Assembly: GCA_039944855.1 (NCBI GenBank)
Contig: JBDUXZ010000037.1
Span: 179,645-243,644, forward strand
DNA length: 64,000 nt
Reading direction: 5' to 3'
Origin: Rhodothermales bacterium
GTDB lineage: Bacteria; Bacteroidota; Rhodothermia; Rhodothermales; JANQRZ01
Part shown: positions 18,483-27,214 of the stretch, piece after piece
Layout of the letters: each line of letters opens with the position of its first letter
How positions within the stretch are numbered: the first letter of the stretch is position 1
Notes under the pieces: generated by a model
What the model was told of the DNA's origin: nothing
The model's database searches: none
The model's input: the letters and a program-made list of their open reading frames with translations, nothing else
Position numbers and translations under genes: made by a program

Positions 18483-19292
18483 ATGCGCCTCCTGTTTCTC
18501 GCCCTCCTCCTCGCCGGCTGCGCCGAGCCTCCGGCCGATCCCCCGCCGCCCGCCGAACCGGCCCTCGCCCACTCGACGGCCGACCTCGCGGCGTTCTTCC
18601 CCGACAGCACCGAGGGCGCGTTCGTGCTCTACGACGCGCAGACCGGCGTCACGACGCGCTACAACCCCGAGCGGGCGGCCGAACGCCGGACGCCCGCCTC
18701 GACGTTCAAAATCTTCAACTCGCTCGTTGCCCTCGACGCGGGCGCCGTCGCCGACGAGCACGAGATCGTCGAATGGGACGGCGTCGACCGGGGCTCTGCT
18801 GGATGGAACGAGAGTCAGGATCTGGAGACGGCGTTCCAGCGCTCGTCGGTGTGGGTGTACCGCGAGCTCGCCCGCCGCGTCGGCCGCGACACGCTACAGG
18901 CGGCCCTCGACCGCGAGGGCTACGGCAACGCCTCGATCGGCGACGAGGTCGACCTGTTCTGGCTCGACGGCTCGCTCCGCATCTCGCCCGACGAGCAGGT
19001 GGCGTTCCTCCGGCGGCTGCAAGCGGGCGAGACCGGCTTCTCCGACCGGGCCGAGGCCATCGTCAAGCGCATTATGATCGCCGACACCACCGCGGGCGCG
19101 GTCGTGCGCGGTAAGACGGGCTGGGCACGGAGCGAAGAAGAGAACCTCGGCTGGTGGGTCGGCTGGATCGAGCAGGGCGAGGGCGTCCATTTCTTCGCCA
19201 CCCTCGTCGAAAGCGACGACCCGGAGTACGACCTGCTCGCGGCGAGACGAGCCACGACGGACCGTATCCTTCGACACCTCGGCGTCCGCTGA
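18483..19292 (+). CDS. Class D (OXA-type) beta-lactamase, predicted lipoprotein
   Basis: Serine hydrolase that opens beta-lactam rings. The 269-residue protein has every class D landmark at sensible spacing: S73-T-F-K76 (nucleophile and carboxylated lysine), S121-S-V123, Y147-G-N149 and K211-T-G-W. The signal peptide ends in a lipobox (LLAGC, cysteine 13), so the enzyme is probably membrane-anchored. The ATG at 18483 follows a long CT-rich leader without Shine-Dalgarno. The longer in-frame reading from 17772 is a shadow of the metallopeptidase gene. The BlaI/BlaR1-like pair is 22 kb away, so a link is not implied. Its substrate range cannot be read from sequence. Confidence 0.9.
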   Translation: MRLLFLALLLAGCAEPPADPPPPAEPALAHSTADLAAFFPDSTEGAFVLYDAQTGVTTRYNPERAAERRTPASTFKIFNSLVALDAGAVADEHEIVEWDGVDRGSAGWNESQDLETAFQRSSVWVYRELARRVGRDTLQAALDREGYGNASIGDEVDLFWLDGSLRISPDEQVAFLRRLQAGETGFSDRAEAIVKRIMIADTTAGAVVRGKTGWARSEEENLGWWVGWIEQGEGVHFFATLVESDDPEYDLLAARRATTDRILRHLGVR

Positions 19293-19365
19293 CACCTTGC
19301 GAAAGCAGCGAGGTCGGGCTACCTTCCATGCGCCTCTCGCCCCGCGCTAACCCACCCGTGCCTCC

Positions 19366-20148
19366 GTGTCTGCTTCGTCCAACGGTCACTCGACCTACGA
19401 CCGCCTGCTGGCGATCGCGCACCGCAAGGGTGCGGGTTTCATCGTCCTGATCGACCCCGACAAACTGACGGAGGACGACCTCCCCGACTTCGCCGAGCGC
19501 TGCGAGCGGGCGGATGTGGACGGCCTGTTCATCGGCGGGAGCCTGATGCACGCCGTCGAGCTCGACCGGTACGTCCACACGCTGAAGTCGGTCACGTCGC
19601 TCCCGGTCGTCGGCTTCCCCGGCACGCTCAGTCAGATCTCCGGCGCGCTCGACGCCGTGCTCTACCTCTCCGTCGTCAGCGGGCGCAACCCCGAGCACCT
19701 CATCGGGCAGCACGTTCACGCCGCGCCGATGATCCGCCGGCTCGGGCTGGAGCCGATCCCGACGGCGTACATGCTCGTCGAGAGCGGGCGAATGACGACG
19801 GCGCAGTACATGAGCGGCTCGGCCCCGCTCCCGCGCAACAAGCCCGACATCGCGGCGGCGACGGCGCTCGCGGCCGAGATGATGGGCATGCGGATGCTCT
19901 TCACCGACGGTGGCTCCGGCGCCGAGCACCCCGTCCCCGAAGAGATGATCGCGGCGATCACGCACGTCTGCTCGATCCCGCTCATCGTCGGCGGTGGGCT
20001 GAAGACGCCGCAGGACGTCGCGCGGAAGGTGGCGGCGGGCGCGCGATTCGTCGTCGTCGGCAACGCCATCGAGCACAACGGGGACGCCGGCTACATCGCC
20101 GACCTCGCGGCGGCCGCCCACGCGGCTGTGGCGCAGCCGCTCGGCTGA
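19366..20148 (+). CDS. Geranylgeranylglyceryl-phosphate synthase family protein (GGGPS/PcrB-like)
   Basis: A 260-residue TIM-barrel prenyltransferase. The family joins a polyprenyl diphosphate to sn-glycerol-1-phosphate by an ether link. Visible family signatures are FIVLIDPDK near the N-terminus, the GFPGTLSQIS segment, YLSVVSGRNPEHLIGQH, YMLVESG, MLFTDGGSGA and the phosphate-binding end VGGGLKTP...VVVGNAIE. The family is archaeal in origin but members are known in Bacteroidota. The start is GTG. The next gene begins on the base after its stop codon, so the two are translationally coupled. Confidence 0.9.
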   Translation: MSASSNGHSTYDRLLAIAHRKGAGFIVLIDPDKLTEDDLPDFAERCERADVDGLFIGGSLMHAVELDRYVHTLKSVTSLPVVGFPGTLSQISGALDAVLYLSVVSGRNPEHLIGQHVHAAPMIRRLGLEPIPTAYMLVESGRMTTAQYMSGSAPLPRNKPDIAAATALAAEMMGMRMLFTDGGSGAEHPVPEEMIAAITHVCSIPLIVGGGLKTPQDVARKVAAGARFVVVGNAIEHNGDAGYIADLAAAAHAAVAQPLG

Positions 20149-21231
20149 GTGGACTCGCTGACGCAGGCCGTCCTCGGGGCCGCCGTCGGCGAAGCGACGC
20201 TCGGGCGGAAGGTCGGGCGTAAAGCGCTCGGCTGGGGCGCGCTCGCGGGCACGCTCCCCGACCTCGACATCGTCGCGTACCCGTTCCTCGACCCGGTCGG
20301 CGAACTCGTCTTCCACCGGGGGCCGACGCACGCGCTCCTCTTCGCCCCGCTCGTCGCCCCACTTCTCGGCTACGCCGTGTGGCGGCTCTATCGCGCGCGC
20401 TCCTCCCCCGCCGCGGACGTGGGCTGGCGCGGCTGGACGGCGCTCTTCTTCTGGTGCCTCTTCACGCACCCGCTCCTCGACACACTGACGGTCTACGGCA
20501 CGCAGCTCTTCCGCCCGTTCTCGGACCTCCCGGCGGCCGTGCCCGCCCTCTTCATCATCGACCCGCTCTTTACGCTCCCGCTCATCGTGGCGGTCGTCGG
20601 TGGGCTCATCGTGCGCGACGCCGAGCGGCGGTGGCGGCTCGCCGTCGTCGGCCTCACGCTGAGCACGCTCTACGCCGGATGGGCGCTCGGGGTAAAGGCC
20701 CACGTCGAGCGCGTGGTTGCCCGGAATATCGACGCGCAGGGCATCGCGGCGGAGCGGTTTATGACGTCCCCGGCTCCGTTTCAGACCCTGCTGTGGAACG
20801 TCATCGTCGACGTGGACGACGCGTTCCTCGTCGGCACGTACGGCCTGCTCGACGACGATGACGGGATCGCGTTCCGTCGCGTCGAGCAGCAGGCGGACCG
20901 CTTCGAGCCGTACCGCACGACGCGCGCGGGCGAGACGCTGCTGTGGTTCTCGCGGGGCTATTTCGTGATGCGCGACACGCCCGCGTTCGAACCGGAGGAC
21001 GCCGCCGAACCGCTCGGCCTCGTCTTCAACGACATCCGCTTCGGCCGCGCCGACGGCTGGCTCACCGACGGCGACTCGGCCGACTACATCTTCCCGTTCC
21101 GCCTCGTCCGCGAGCTCGACGGCGCCGTCTCGTTCCGGCTCGGCTCCCCGTCGATCGGCCCCGATGCCTTCCCTGCCCTCTTCCGCCGCATCCTCGGCGA
21201 CGAGGGAGAGGCCGATCGGGCTGCCCCTTAG
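20149..21231 (+). CDS. Membrane-bound metal-dependent hydrolase, YdjM/DUF457 family
   Basis: A 360-residue inner-membrane protein. The N-terminus [16 protein letters not shown], the motif TLPDLDIV, the histidines in [11 protein letters not shown] and [10 protein letters not shown] form the conserved putative metal site of the YdjM/YbcI family. About five hydrophobic segments lie in residues 1-190; the rest is a soluble domain of about 150 residues. The reaction is unknown. The GTG start directly abuts the stop of the GGGPS homologue. The stop codon overlaps that of the convergent DUF255 gene by 4 nt (TTAG). Confidence 0.85.
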   Translation: MDSLTQAVLGAAVGEATLGRKVGRKALGWGALAGTLPDLDIVAYPFLDPVGELVFHRGPTHALLFAPLVAPLLGYAVWRLYRARSSPAADVGWRGWTALFFWCLFTHPLLDTLTVYGTQLFRPFSDLPAAVPALFIIDPLFTLPLIVAVVGGLIVRDAERRWRLAVVGLTLSTLYAGWALGVKAHVERVVARNIDAQGIAAERFMTSPAPFQTLLWNVIVDVDDAFLVGTYGLLDDDDGIAFRRVEQQADRFEPYRTTRAGETLLWFSRGYFVMRDTPAFEPEDAAEPLGLVFNDIRFGRADGWLTDGDSADYIFPFRLVRELDGAVSFRLGSPSIGPDAFPALFRRILGDEGEADRAAP

Positions 21232-23342
21232 GCCACCGCCGCGTCGAGTTGGCGCGCGAGTTCGTCCGGATCCGTTGTCGGGGACTGGCAGGCGAAGTGT
21301 TCGCAGACGTACGCCGTCGCCTTGCCGTCGATCATCGTCTGCGCTTCCGTGTACGGCGCGAGCGCGGCGACCTCGCCCCCGTCCGGCGGGCGGAGGTGGA
21401 CGACGGCGTTCGGCAGGTAGCGCCCGCGGAGCACGTCGAGCAGCGCTTCGGTATCCGCCGCGCCGCGCTCACCCACGACCGTGATCTCCTGCGCCGAGCC
21501 GAGGCTGAACGTGAGGGCGCTCATCATCATCGTGTGCGCCATCGGCGCCTGCGTCACCGCCCCCGACGACTGCCCGATCCGCTCGGCGGTATCCTCCAGT
21601 TCGGTCTGGCCGGTGAGGCGGCCGAGGCGGAGGTTGTTGAGGTAGGCGACGGAGTTGCCGGACGGGCTCGCGCCGTCGTAATACTCCTTCTGCCGGACGA
21701 GGAGCGCCTCGCCGTCATCGGGCGAGAGGAAGAGGCCGCCGTGTTCAGGGTCCTCGAAATGCCGGAGCATCGTGGCGTTGAGATCGAGCGCAGCACGGAG
21801 CCAGCGGGGTTCGAACGTGGTCTGATAAAGCTCGATGAGTCCCCACACGAGGAACGCATAGTCGTCAAGCAAGGCGGGAATGCCGGCGTCGCCGTTGCGG
21901 TAGCGGTGGAGCAGGCGGCCACCGTCGGTCCGTAGCGTGGTGAGGAGGAAGTCAGCGGCGCGGGCGGCGCGGGCGGCGTACTCCGGAGCGCCGAACGCGC
22001 GGGCGGCCTTGGCGAGCGCGGCGATCATCAGCCCGTTCCAGTCGGTCAGGACCTTGTCGTCGAGGAGCGGGCGCGGCCGATTCGCGCGCACGTCGAAAAG
22101 CGCCTCGCGCATCCCTCCGATCCGCTGCCGAAACGCCTCGGCCGCCACCTCGAATCGCTCCGCCGCCTCGTCGTCGTCGACGGTGCGGAAGAGGACGTTC
22201 GCGCCGGTCAGCTCGCGCGTAGCCTCGTCGCGGAAGTTGCCCTCGCGCTCGACGTTGAAGAGGGCGGCGGCGATCACGCCGTTCCGCTCGCCGAGCGCCT
22301 GCATCAGCTCGCGCTGGGTCCAGACATAGAATGCCCCCTCCTCTTTCTCGCCCTCGGCGTTGAGCGAGTCGGCGTCCTCGGCCGAGAAGAAAGCCCCGTC
22401 CGGGCTCGTCAGATCGCGCTCGACGTACGCGAAAATCTCCTCGGCCGTGCGCCGGTAGATCGGATTGCGCGTCGCCTCGAACGCTTCGGTGTACGCCGTG
22501 GCGAGGAGGGCCTGGTCGTACAGCATCTTCTCGAAGTGGGGCAGCTTCCACGTCCGATCCGTCGAGTACCGGTGGAAGCCGAAGCCGAGGTGGTCGAAGA
22601 TCCCGCCGCGCCGCATCGCCCCGAGCGTCGCCTCGACCATCCGCAGCGCGCGCTGGCCGAAGACCGTGTCCGGCCCGAGGCGCTGCGCTTCGCGGAGGAG
22701 GAAAAGGAGGTGGTGCGGCGTCGGAAACTTCGGCGCCGCGCCGAACCCGCCCGCCTCGGCGTCGAACCGGCCCGAGAGTTGGTTGAACGCCGTTTCGAGC
22801 GTTTCCTCGCCGAGCGCCCCGGCGGACGCCGCCTGCTCCGCGATCCCGTTGCGCACCGCGTCGGTGATGTGCTCGGCCGAGGCGTCGACGCGCTCGCGGT
22901 CGTCGGCCCACGCCGTGGCGATCTGCGGGAGAATGTCCATCATCCCCGGCCGGCCGCCGCGCCCGTGCTTCGGGAAGTAGGTCCCGGCGAAGAACGGCTT
23001 CCGCTCGGGCGTCAGCAGCACCGTCATCGGCCAGCCGCCGTGGCCGGTGAGCGCCTGCGTGACGGACATGTAGAGGGCGTCGACGTCGGGCCGCTCCTCG
23101 CGATCTACCTTCACCGCGACGAAGTGCTCGTTGAGGAGGGCGGCGACCTCGTCGTCCTCGAACGACTCGTGCTCCATGACGTGGCACCAGTGGCACGTCG
23201 CGTAGCCGACGGAGAGGAAGATCGGCTTGTCCTCGCGCCGGGCCTTCTCGAACGCCTCGTTGCCCCACGGATACCAGTCGACGGGGTTCTCGGCGTGCTG
23301 GAGGAGGTACGGGCTCTGGGTGTCGGCGAGGCGGTTCGGCAT
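21228..23342 (-). CDS. DUF255 thioredoxin-domain protein (YyaL/SSP411 family)
   Basis: A 704-residue cytoplasmic protein. It has an N-terminal thioredoxin-like domain with the family hallmarks NPVDWYPWG, a CHWC redox site (C50, C53) and MEHESF. A long C-terminal region resembles an (alpha/alpha)6 barrel as in N-acylglucosamine epimerases. The function of the family is not established. The ATG at 23342 gives the canonical start ([17 protein letters not shown]). It converges on the YdjM-like gene, with overlapping stops. Confidence 0.9.
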   Translation of the reverse strand: MPNRLADTQSPYLLQHAENPVDWYPWGNEAFEKARREDKPIFLSVGYATCHWCHVMEHESFEDDEVAALLNEHFVAVKVDREERPDVDALYMSVTQALTGHGGWPMTVLLTPERKPFFAGTYFPKHGRGGRPGMMDILPQIATAWADDRERVDASAEHITDAVRNGIAEQAASAGALGEETLETAFNQLSGRFDAEAGGFGAAPKFPTPHHLLFLLREAQRLGPDTVFGQRALRMVEATLGAMRRGGIFDHLGFGFHRYSTDRTWKLPHFEKMLYDQALLATAYTEAFEATRNPIYRRTAEEIFAYVERDLTSPDGAFFSAEDADSLNAEGEKEEGAFYVWTQRELMQALGERNGVIAAALFNVEREGNFRDEATRELTGANVLFRTVDDDEAAERFEVAAEAFRQRIGGMREALFDVRANRPRPLLDDKVLTDWNGLMIAALAKAARAFGAPEYAARAARAADFLLTTLRTDGGRLLHRYRNGDAGIPALLDDYAFLVWGLIELYQTTFEPRWLRAALDLNATMLRHFEDPEHGGLFLSPDDGEALLVRQKEYYDGASPSGNSVAYLNNLRLGRLTGQTELEDTAERIGQSSGAVTQAPMAHTMMMSALTFSLGSAQEITVVGERGAADTEALLDVLRGRYLPNAVVHLRPPDGGEVAALAPYTEAQTMIDGKATAYVCEHFACQSPTTDPDELARQLDAAVA

Positions 23343-23426
23343 GGGCGGAGAGGCGCGGGAGAGGGGTCCGGCGATACGACGCGCCCGCGCCCGCGTTCCG
23401 GCATCGGCCCGCCCGTGTGCCATCCC

Positions 23427-23455
23427 GTGGGGGCGCCCCGGCGGGGCGTCTCTAC
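23427..23455. repeat. Short intergenic palindrome, copy a
   Basis: A 29-nt imperfect palindrome (three mismatches) centred on GCCCCGGCGGGGC, between the MscS stop (19 nt away) and the DUF255 start. Its right arm ends CTAC, as in the other members of the family at 27163, 28583, 57915 and 62287. Confidence 0.55.
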
Positions 23456-23474
23456 CATCGCCCCTACCGTCCCG

Positions 23475-24488
23475 TCATTCCCGACTCGGGCCGCCGTCCT
23501 CCACCCCACGTTCTTCCGACCGAGCGCCGCCGTTGCCGGCGAACCCACGCGGCTCGGCCCTCGCCCCGGGCTTGCCCTCGGTGACGTTGTGGAAGTACCG
23601 CATCGTGGGGTAGGCGAAGTCGATGTCGTCGCGCGCGTCGAAGGCGTCGAGGATGGCCTCCCACAGCACCTCCTCGCTGCCGCGCCGCCGGCGGGGCTCG
23701 ACGAGGTAGCGGATCGTGAACTGGATGCCGACATCGACGACGCTCGTGTAGACCGTCGGCGTGAGCTTGGAGTAGAAGATCATGAACTCCTGCGCCGCCT
23801 GCCGCACCTTCCGCTCGGCGTCGGGGCTAAGCTCCTCGGCCCGCTCCTGCGCGATGCGGAAGAGGATCTCCTTGGCGTCGCGCCACGCGCTCTCGAACGT
23901 GACGACGATCGGGATCTCGTTCCAGATGTAGGGGAAGCCGCGCGTGTAGTTGATGACCGGCTCCGTAAACGCCATCCCGTTGGGGATGTGGATGATCCTG
24001 CCGGTGGACTGCGCGGCGCCGGTCGGCGTGCCGATCTCGAGGAGTGTGAACTGGAAGATCCGCTGGTCGATCACGTCGCCGGCGATGCCCCGGATCTCGA
24101 TGCGGTCGCCGGGGCCGAACGGCCGCCGCCACACGATGAAGCCCCACCCGGCGACGTTCGTGATCGGGTCCTTGAGCGCGATCGCGATGCCCGCCGAGAG
24201 GAGGCCGAGGAACGTCCCGAGCTCGCCGAACTCGTCGATCCAGATCCGCCCGACGAGGAGGAAGCCGATGACGACGACGGTGTAGCTCGCCGTCTTCCGC
24301 CACTGGTACTGCGAGCGGACGTCCGTCGTCCGCTTGTTGATGAGCCGGATCAGGAGGACCCGGATGACGCCGAGCACGAGGACGACGCCGAACGTGCTCA
24401 GGAGGTGGTCGAGCGTAGCTTCGCTGAGCCCCGTGGCGTCTTGCAGCCACAGGTAGAATTGGGCGAACGCTTCGGAGATCCGGGGCAT
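23475..24488 (-). CDS. MscS-type mechanosensitive channel
   Basis: A 337-residue inner-membrane channel that would release solutes on osmotic down-shock. Three hydrophobic helices precede the MscS pore segment (GxxxGLLSAGIAIALKDPITNVAGW) and the beta domain (RPFGPGDRIEIRGIAGDVIDQRIFQFTLLE), then a cytoplasmic alpha/beta domain. The last 35 residues are polar and disordered. I chose the ATG at 24488; an in-frame ATG 27 nt earlier is possible. The gene lies 92 nt behind the M14 peptidase stop codon, downstream of it on the same strand. Confidence 0.9.
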   Translation of the reverse strand: MPRISEAFAQFYLWLQDATGLSEATLDHLLSTFGVVLVLGVIRVLLIRLINKRTTDVRSQYQWRKTASYTVVVIGFLLVGRIWIDEFGELGTFLGLLSAGIAIALKDPITNVAGWGFIVWRRPFGPGDRIEIRGIAGDVIDQRIFQFTLLEIGTPTGAAQSTGRIIHIPNGMAFTEPVINYTRGFPYIWNEIPIVVTFESAWRDAKEILFRIAQERAEELSPDAERKVRQAAQEFMIFYSKLTPTVYTSVVDVGIQFTIRYLVEPRRRRGSEEVLWEAILDAFDARDDIDFAYPTMRYFHNVTEGKPGARAEPRGFAGNGGARSEERGVEDGGPSRE

Positions 24489-24570
24489 CGGAGGGGAGTG
24501 GGGGGACGCGTGCAACGTACGGCGTACGCCGCTCTAACCGCGCGTATCCGGCAATCGTTGCATCGGCGCG

Positions 24571-24596
24571 GGCGGGGCCTGTTAAAAGGCCCCGCC
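24571..24596. other. Stem-loop across the M14 peptidase stop codon
   Basis: Perfect 10-bp inverted repeat (24571-24580, GGCGGGGCCT, against 24587-24596) whose loop contains the TAA stop at 24582-24584. No T-run follows on the minus strand. Confidence 0.5.
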
Positions 24597-27140
24597 GAAG
24601 AACACGGCGTTGAGGAAGAGGCCCTGCGTCCCCCACCAGAACGCCCGGAAGTTCGGGTCGAAGTCGAACGCCACGACGCGGCCCCGCCCGAGGCGCTGCC
24701 CCACGATCGCCGCCGCACCGCCGAGCCGCTCCAGGTTCGGCGCCGAGATATAGCCGCTGAGGAGGGGGGCTTCGGTGTAGACGGCGACGTTCGTGCCCGC
24801 CTTCGCCGAGGGGTCGAAGAGGACCGTGTTGTTCTTGAAGAGGGCGACGCGCTCCCCTTGCCCGAACGCGAGCGGGTGCGACGTGTCGAGCGTGGCTTCG
24901 AAGATCGAGCCGCCGATCACTTGGGCACCGCGCGCGTCCGACACCTCAGCGTAGGGCCGGAGCGTGCTGTCCTCGTCGGCCTCGCGCTTGTCGAGTTCGA
25001 TGAGGCCGCGCTCGGCGGCGACGCCGGCCGCGCCTTCCGTCACGATCAGCGTGCCGCCACTCCGCACCCACGTCTTCAGCGTCTCCGCCGCTACCTCGTC
25101 GAGCCCGCGCACGCTGCCGACGACGGCGAGCACGGTGTAGCGGCCGAGGTCGGCGCGGCTGAGCTTGGTGATGTCGAGGAGGGAGACCGGCAGGCCGGCC
25201 CGCTCCGTGAGCAGGTGCCACGCCTGCCCGACGCTGTACGAGTCGGTGCCCTCGCCCGAGAGGAGCGCGACGCGCGGCATCGTCAGGACCGGCACCGAAC
25301 CGCTCCCGAGGTCCGGCCCGCTCGGGGTCAGTCCGCCGCCGAGCGCAAAGACCTCAACGTGATCCTGTGTGGCGGCGGCTACGAGCGCGTGAACGGTCTC
25401 CGCCTCCGCATCGCCCTGCTCGACGGGCACCACGAGCGTCCCCCGCTCGAAGCGCTGCCGCGCGCCGCCAACCGCCGCCTCAAACGGATCTTTGGCGAGA
25501 CGCACGCGGACACCGGCTCGCTGCAACCGGGCGAGCGTGCGCGGCGCGAACGTCTGCCCCCACGGGATGAGATAGGCATAGCCCGCCCGGCCGCCAGCCT
25601 GTCGCCCTTCGCGCTGCGACGGCGTCCACTCCGCGCCGAGGAGGGCGCCGGGGTCGCGCGAGAGCTCCGCGTGGCGGACGCCGAAGGCGAGCGGCAGCGT
25701 CCACGTCGACACGTCGTAAAACAGCGAGTCTTCGAACGTCGTCACGCGCTCCATCATCGCTTTGATGAGCCGCGCCTGCGGCTGGTCGACCGGCACGACG
25801 AATGCGGCGCCCGGCTCGAACCGGTCGCCATCGACCTCGACCGACCGCGCGAGATCGTGCGCGCGGACTCGGTGGCGGGCCAGCAAGGCAGCGAACGCCT
25901 CCGCCCGCGCCCGGTCGCCGTCGAGCCCGAACACGTAGCCCCGTACGTCGGCGGCGCGCGCGAAGTCCGAGGCGCCCGCGTAAAAGTCGCGCTGGTGCTG
26001 GAGCAGCTTCACCCGCATCGCTACGGCCGCTTCGAGCGACGAGAGCGACGTGGCGAACTGGTTGCGGACCGTCGCGCCGTAGTCGAGCCGGCCGTTCGCG
26101 GTCTCGGCGGCGAGGGCGCGGCTCGACGCCTGCTCGAAGAGGATGCCGACGCCGCCGTTCACGTCGGGGTACGTCGAGCCCTTGCCGTAGTAGAAGTCGT
26201 CGAACGACTCGCTGGAGTAGTAGAGCGAGCCGATGCGGTCGAGCGCGCGGGCGTGGTACGTCGCGATCTCCCCGGTGAGGTCGAACGTGGCGGCGGGCGT
26301 GTTCGGGTTGTTGCGGCTCGGGATGCCGGGCTGGAAGAAGAACGTGGCATCGCCGCCCATCTCGTGGAAGTCGGTCGAGAGCTGGGGCCGCCAGCTATGC
26401 CAGAGCGCCATCCGCCCCTGCGACTCGGGGTGCTGCATCAGCAACCAGTCGCGGTTGAGGTCGAAGAGGTAGTGGTTCGTCCGGCCGCCGGGCCACGGCT
26501 CGTCGTGCTCGCGGTCCTGCCCGTCGAGCGACGGCAAGCCTTCGGTGCCGCCCCGATTGCCGTTCACCCAATCGACGAAGCGGTCGCGCCCGTCGGGGTT
26601 GAGCATCGGGTCGATGAGGACGACGGCGTTGTCGAGCACGTCCTCAACGGCCGGTCCCTGCCCGGCAGCGAGGTGATAGAGCAACAGCAGCGCGGCCTCG
26701 GTTCCACTGGCCTCGTTGCCGTGGACACTGTAGCCCATGTACGCTACGACGGGCTGTGCGCCGAGCGCCGCATCGCTCACCGAACCGGGCGCGTCGGAGA
26801 GTTGGACGTTGGCTCGTCGCGCTGCGTCGAGGTCCGTCCCCGGCGCAGCGACAATTGCGTGGATGAGCGGCCGTCCCTCCCACGTCCGCCCGTGTTCGCC
26901 GAGTGTCACGCGCGGGCTCGCCGCGGCGACGGCTTCGACATACCGGACCACCTGCTCGGGCCGCGTGTGCCGCGTGCCGATCACGTGCCCGATCACCTCC
27001 TCGGGCGTCGGAATCGTGGAGTCGTAGCCGGTGACGCCGGGCGCGGTGAAGTCGGCGGCGAGCGGGAGCTGCTGTGCCGAGGCGGCGGGCGTGAGGAGAA
27101 GCGAGGCCAGGAGGGCGAGGACGAAAGGGCGGGGCGACAT
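24582..27140 (-). CDS. Exported M14-family zinc carboxypeptidase
   Basis: An 852-residue secreted or periplasmic peptidase. The signal peptide ends SAQQ (about residue 23). The M14 zinc site is visible as HGNEAS (HxxE, about residue 136), the LNPDGRDRF segment is the usual arginine region, FHEMGGDATFF supplies the third histidine, and LFEQASSRAL probably holds the catalytic glutamate. The C-terminal half, containing a glutamine amidotransferase-like fold (VVGSVRGLDE...LIVTEGAAG), is typical of the large Bacteroidota M14 proteins. No T9SS sorting domain is present. Downstream of VKOR on the same strand, separated by a palindrome. Confidence 0.88.
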   Translation of the reverse strand: MSPRPFVLALLASLLLTPAASAQQLPLAADFTAPGVTGYDSTIPTPEEVIGHVIGTRHTRPEQVVRYVEAVAAASPRVTLGEHGRTWEGRPLIHAIVAAPGTDLDAARRANVQLSDAPGSVSDAALGAQPVVAYMGYSVHGNEASGTEAALLLLYHLAAGQGPAVEDVLDNAVVLIDPMLNPDGRDRFVDWVNGNRGGTEGLPSLDGQDREHDEPWPGGRTNHYLFDLNRDWLLMQHPESQGRMALWHSWRPQLSTDFHEMGGDATFFFQPGIPSRNNPNTPAATFDLTGEIATYHARALDRIGSLYYSSESFDDFYYGKGSTYPDVNGGVGILFEQASSRALAAETANGRLDYGATVRNQFATSLSSLEAAVAMRVKLLQHQRDFYAGASDFARAADVRGYVFGLDGDRARAEAFAALLARHRVRAHDLARSVEVDGDRFEPGAAFVVPVDQPQARLIKAMMERVTTFEDSLFYDVSTWTLPLAFGVRHAELSRDPGALLGAEWTPSQREGRQAGGRAGYAYLIPWGQTFAPRTLARLQRAGVRVRLAKDPFEAAVGGARQRFERGTLVVPVEQGDAEAETVHALVAAATQDHVEVFALGGGLTPSGPDLGSGSVPVLTMPRVALLSGEGTDSYSVGQAWHLLTERAGLPVSLLDITKLSRADLGRYTVLAVVGSVRGLDEVAAETLKTWVRSGGTLIVTEGAAGVAAERGLIELDKREADEDSTLRPYAEVSDARGAQVIGGSIFEATLDTSHPLAFGQGERVALFKNNTVLFDPSAKAGTNVAVYTEAPLLSGYISAPNLERLGGAAAIVGQRLGRGRVVAFDFDPNFRAFWWGTQGLFLNAVFFGGAF

Positions 27141-27162
27141 GCGGCGTGGGGCTTACAAACGA

Positions 27163-27190
27163 GTAGGGGCGCAGCGCGCTGCGCCCCTAC
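27163..27190. repeat. Short intergenic palindrome, copy b
   Basis: Perfect 28-nt palindrome with arms GTAGGGGCG...CGCCCCTAC and core CAGCGCGCTG, 24 nt behind the VKOR-fusion stop and 22 nt before the M14 start. Confidence 0.75.
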
Positions 27191-27214
27191 CGAAACGATG
27201 GTGGGAAAGGTGAA

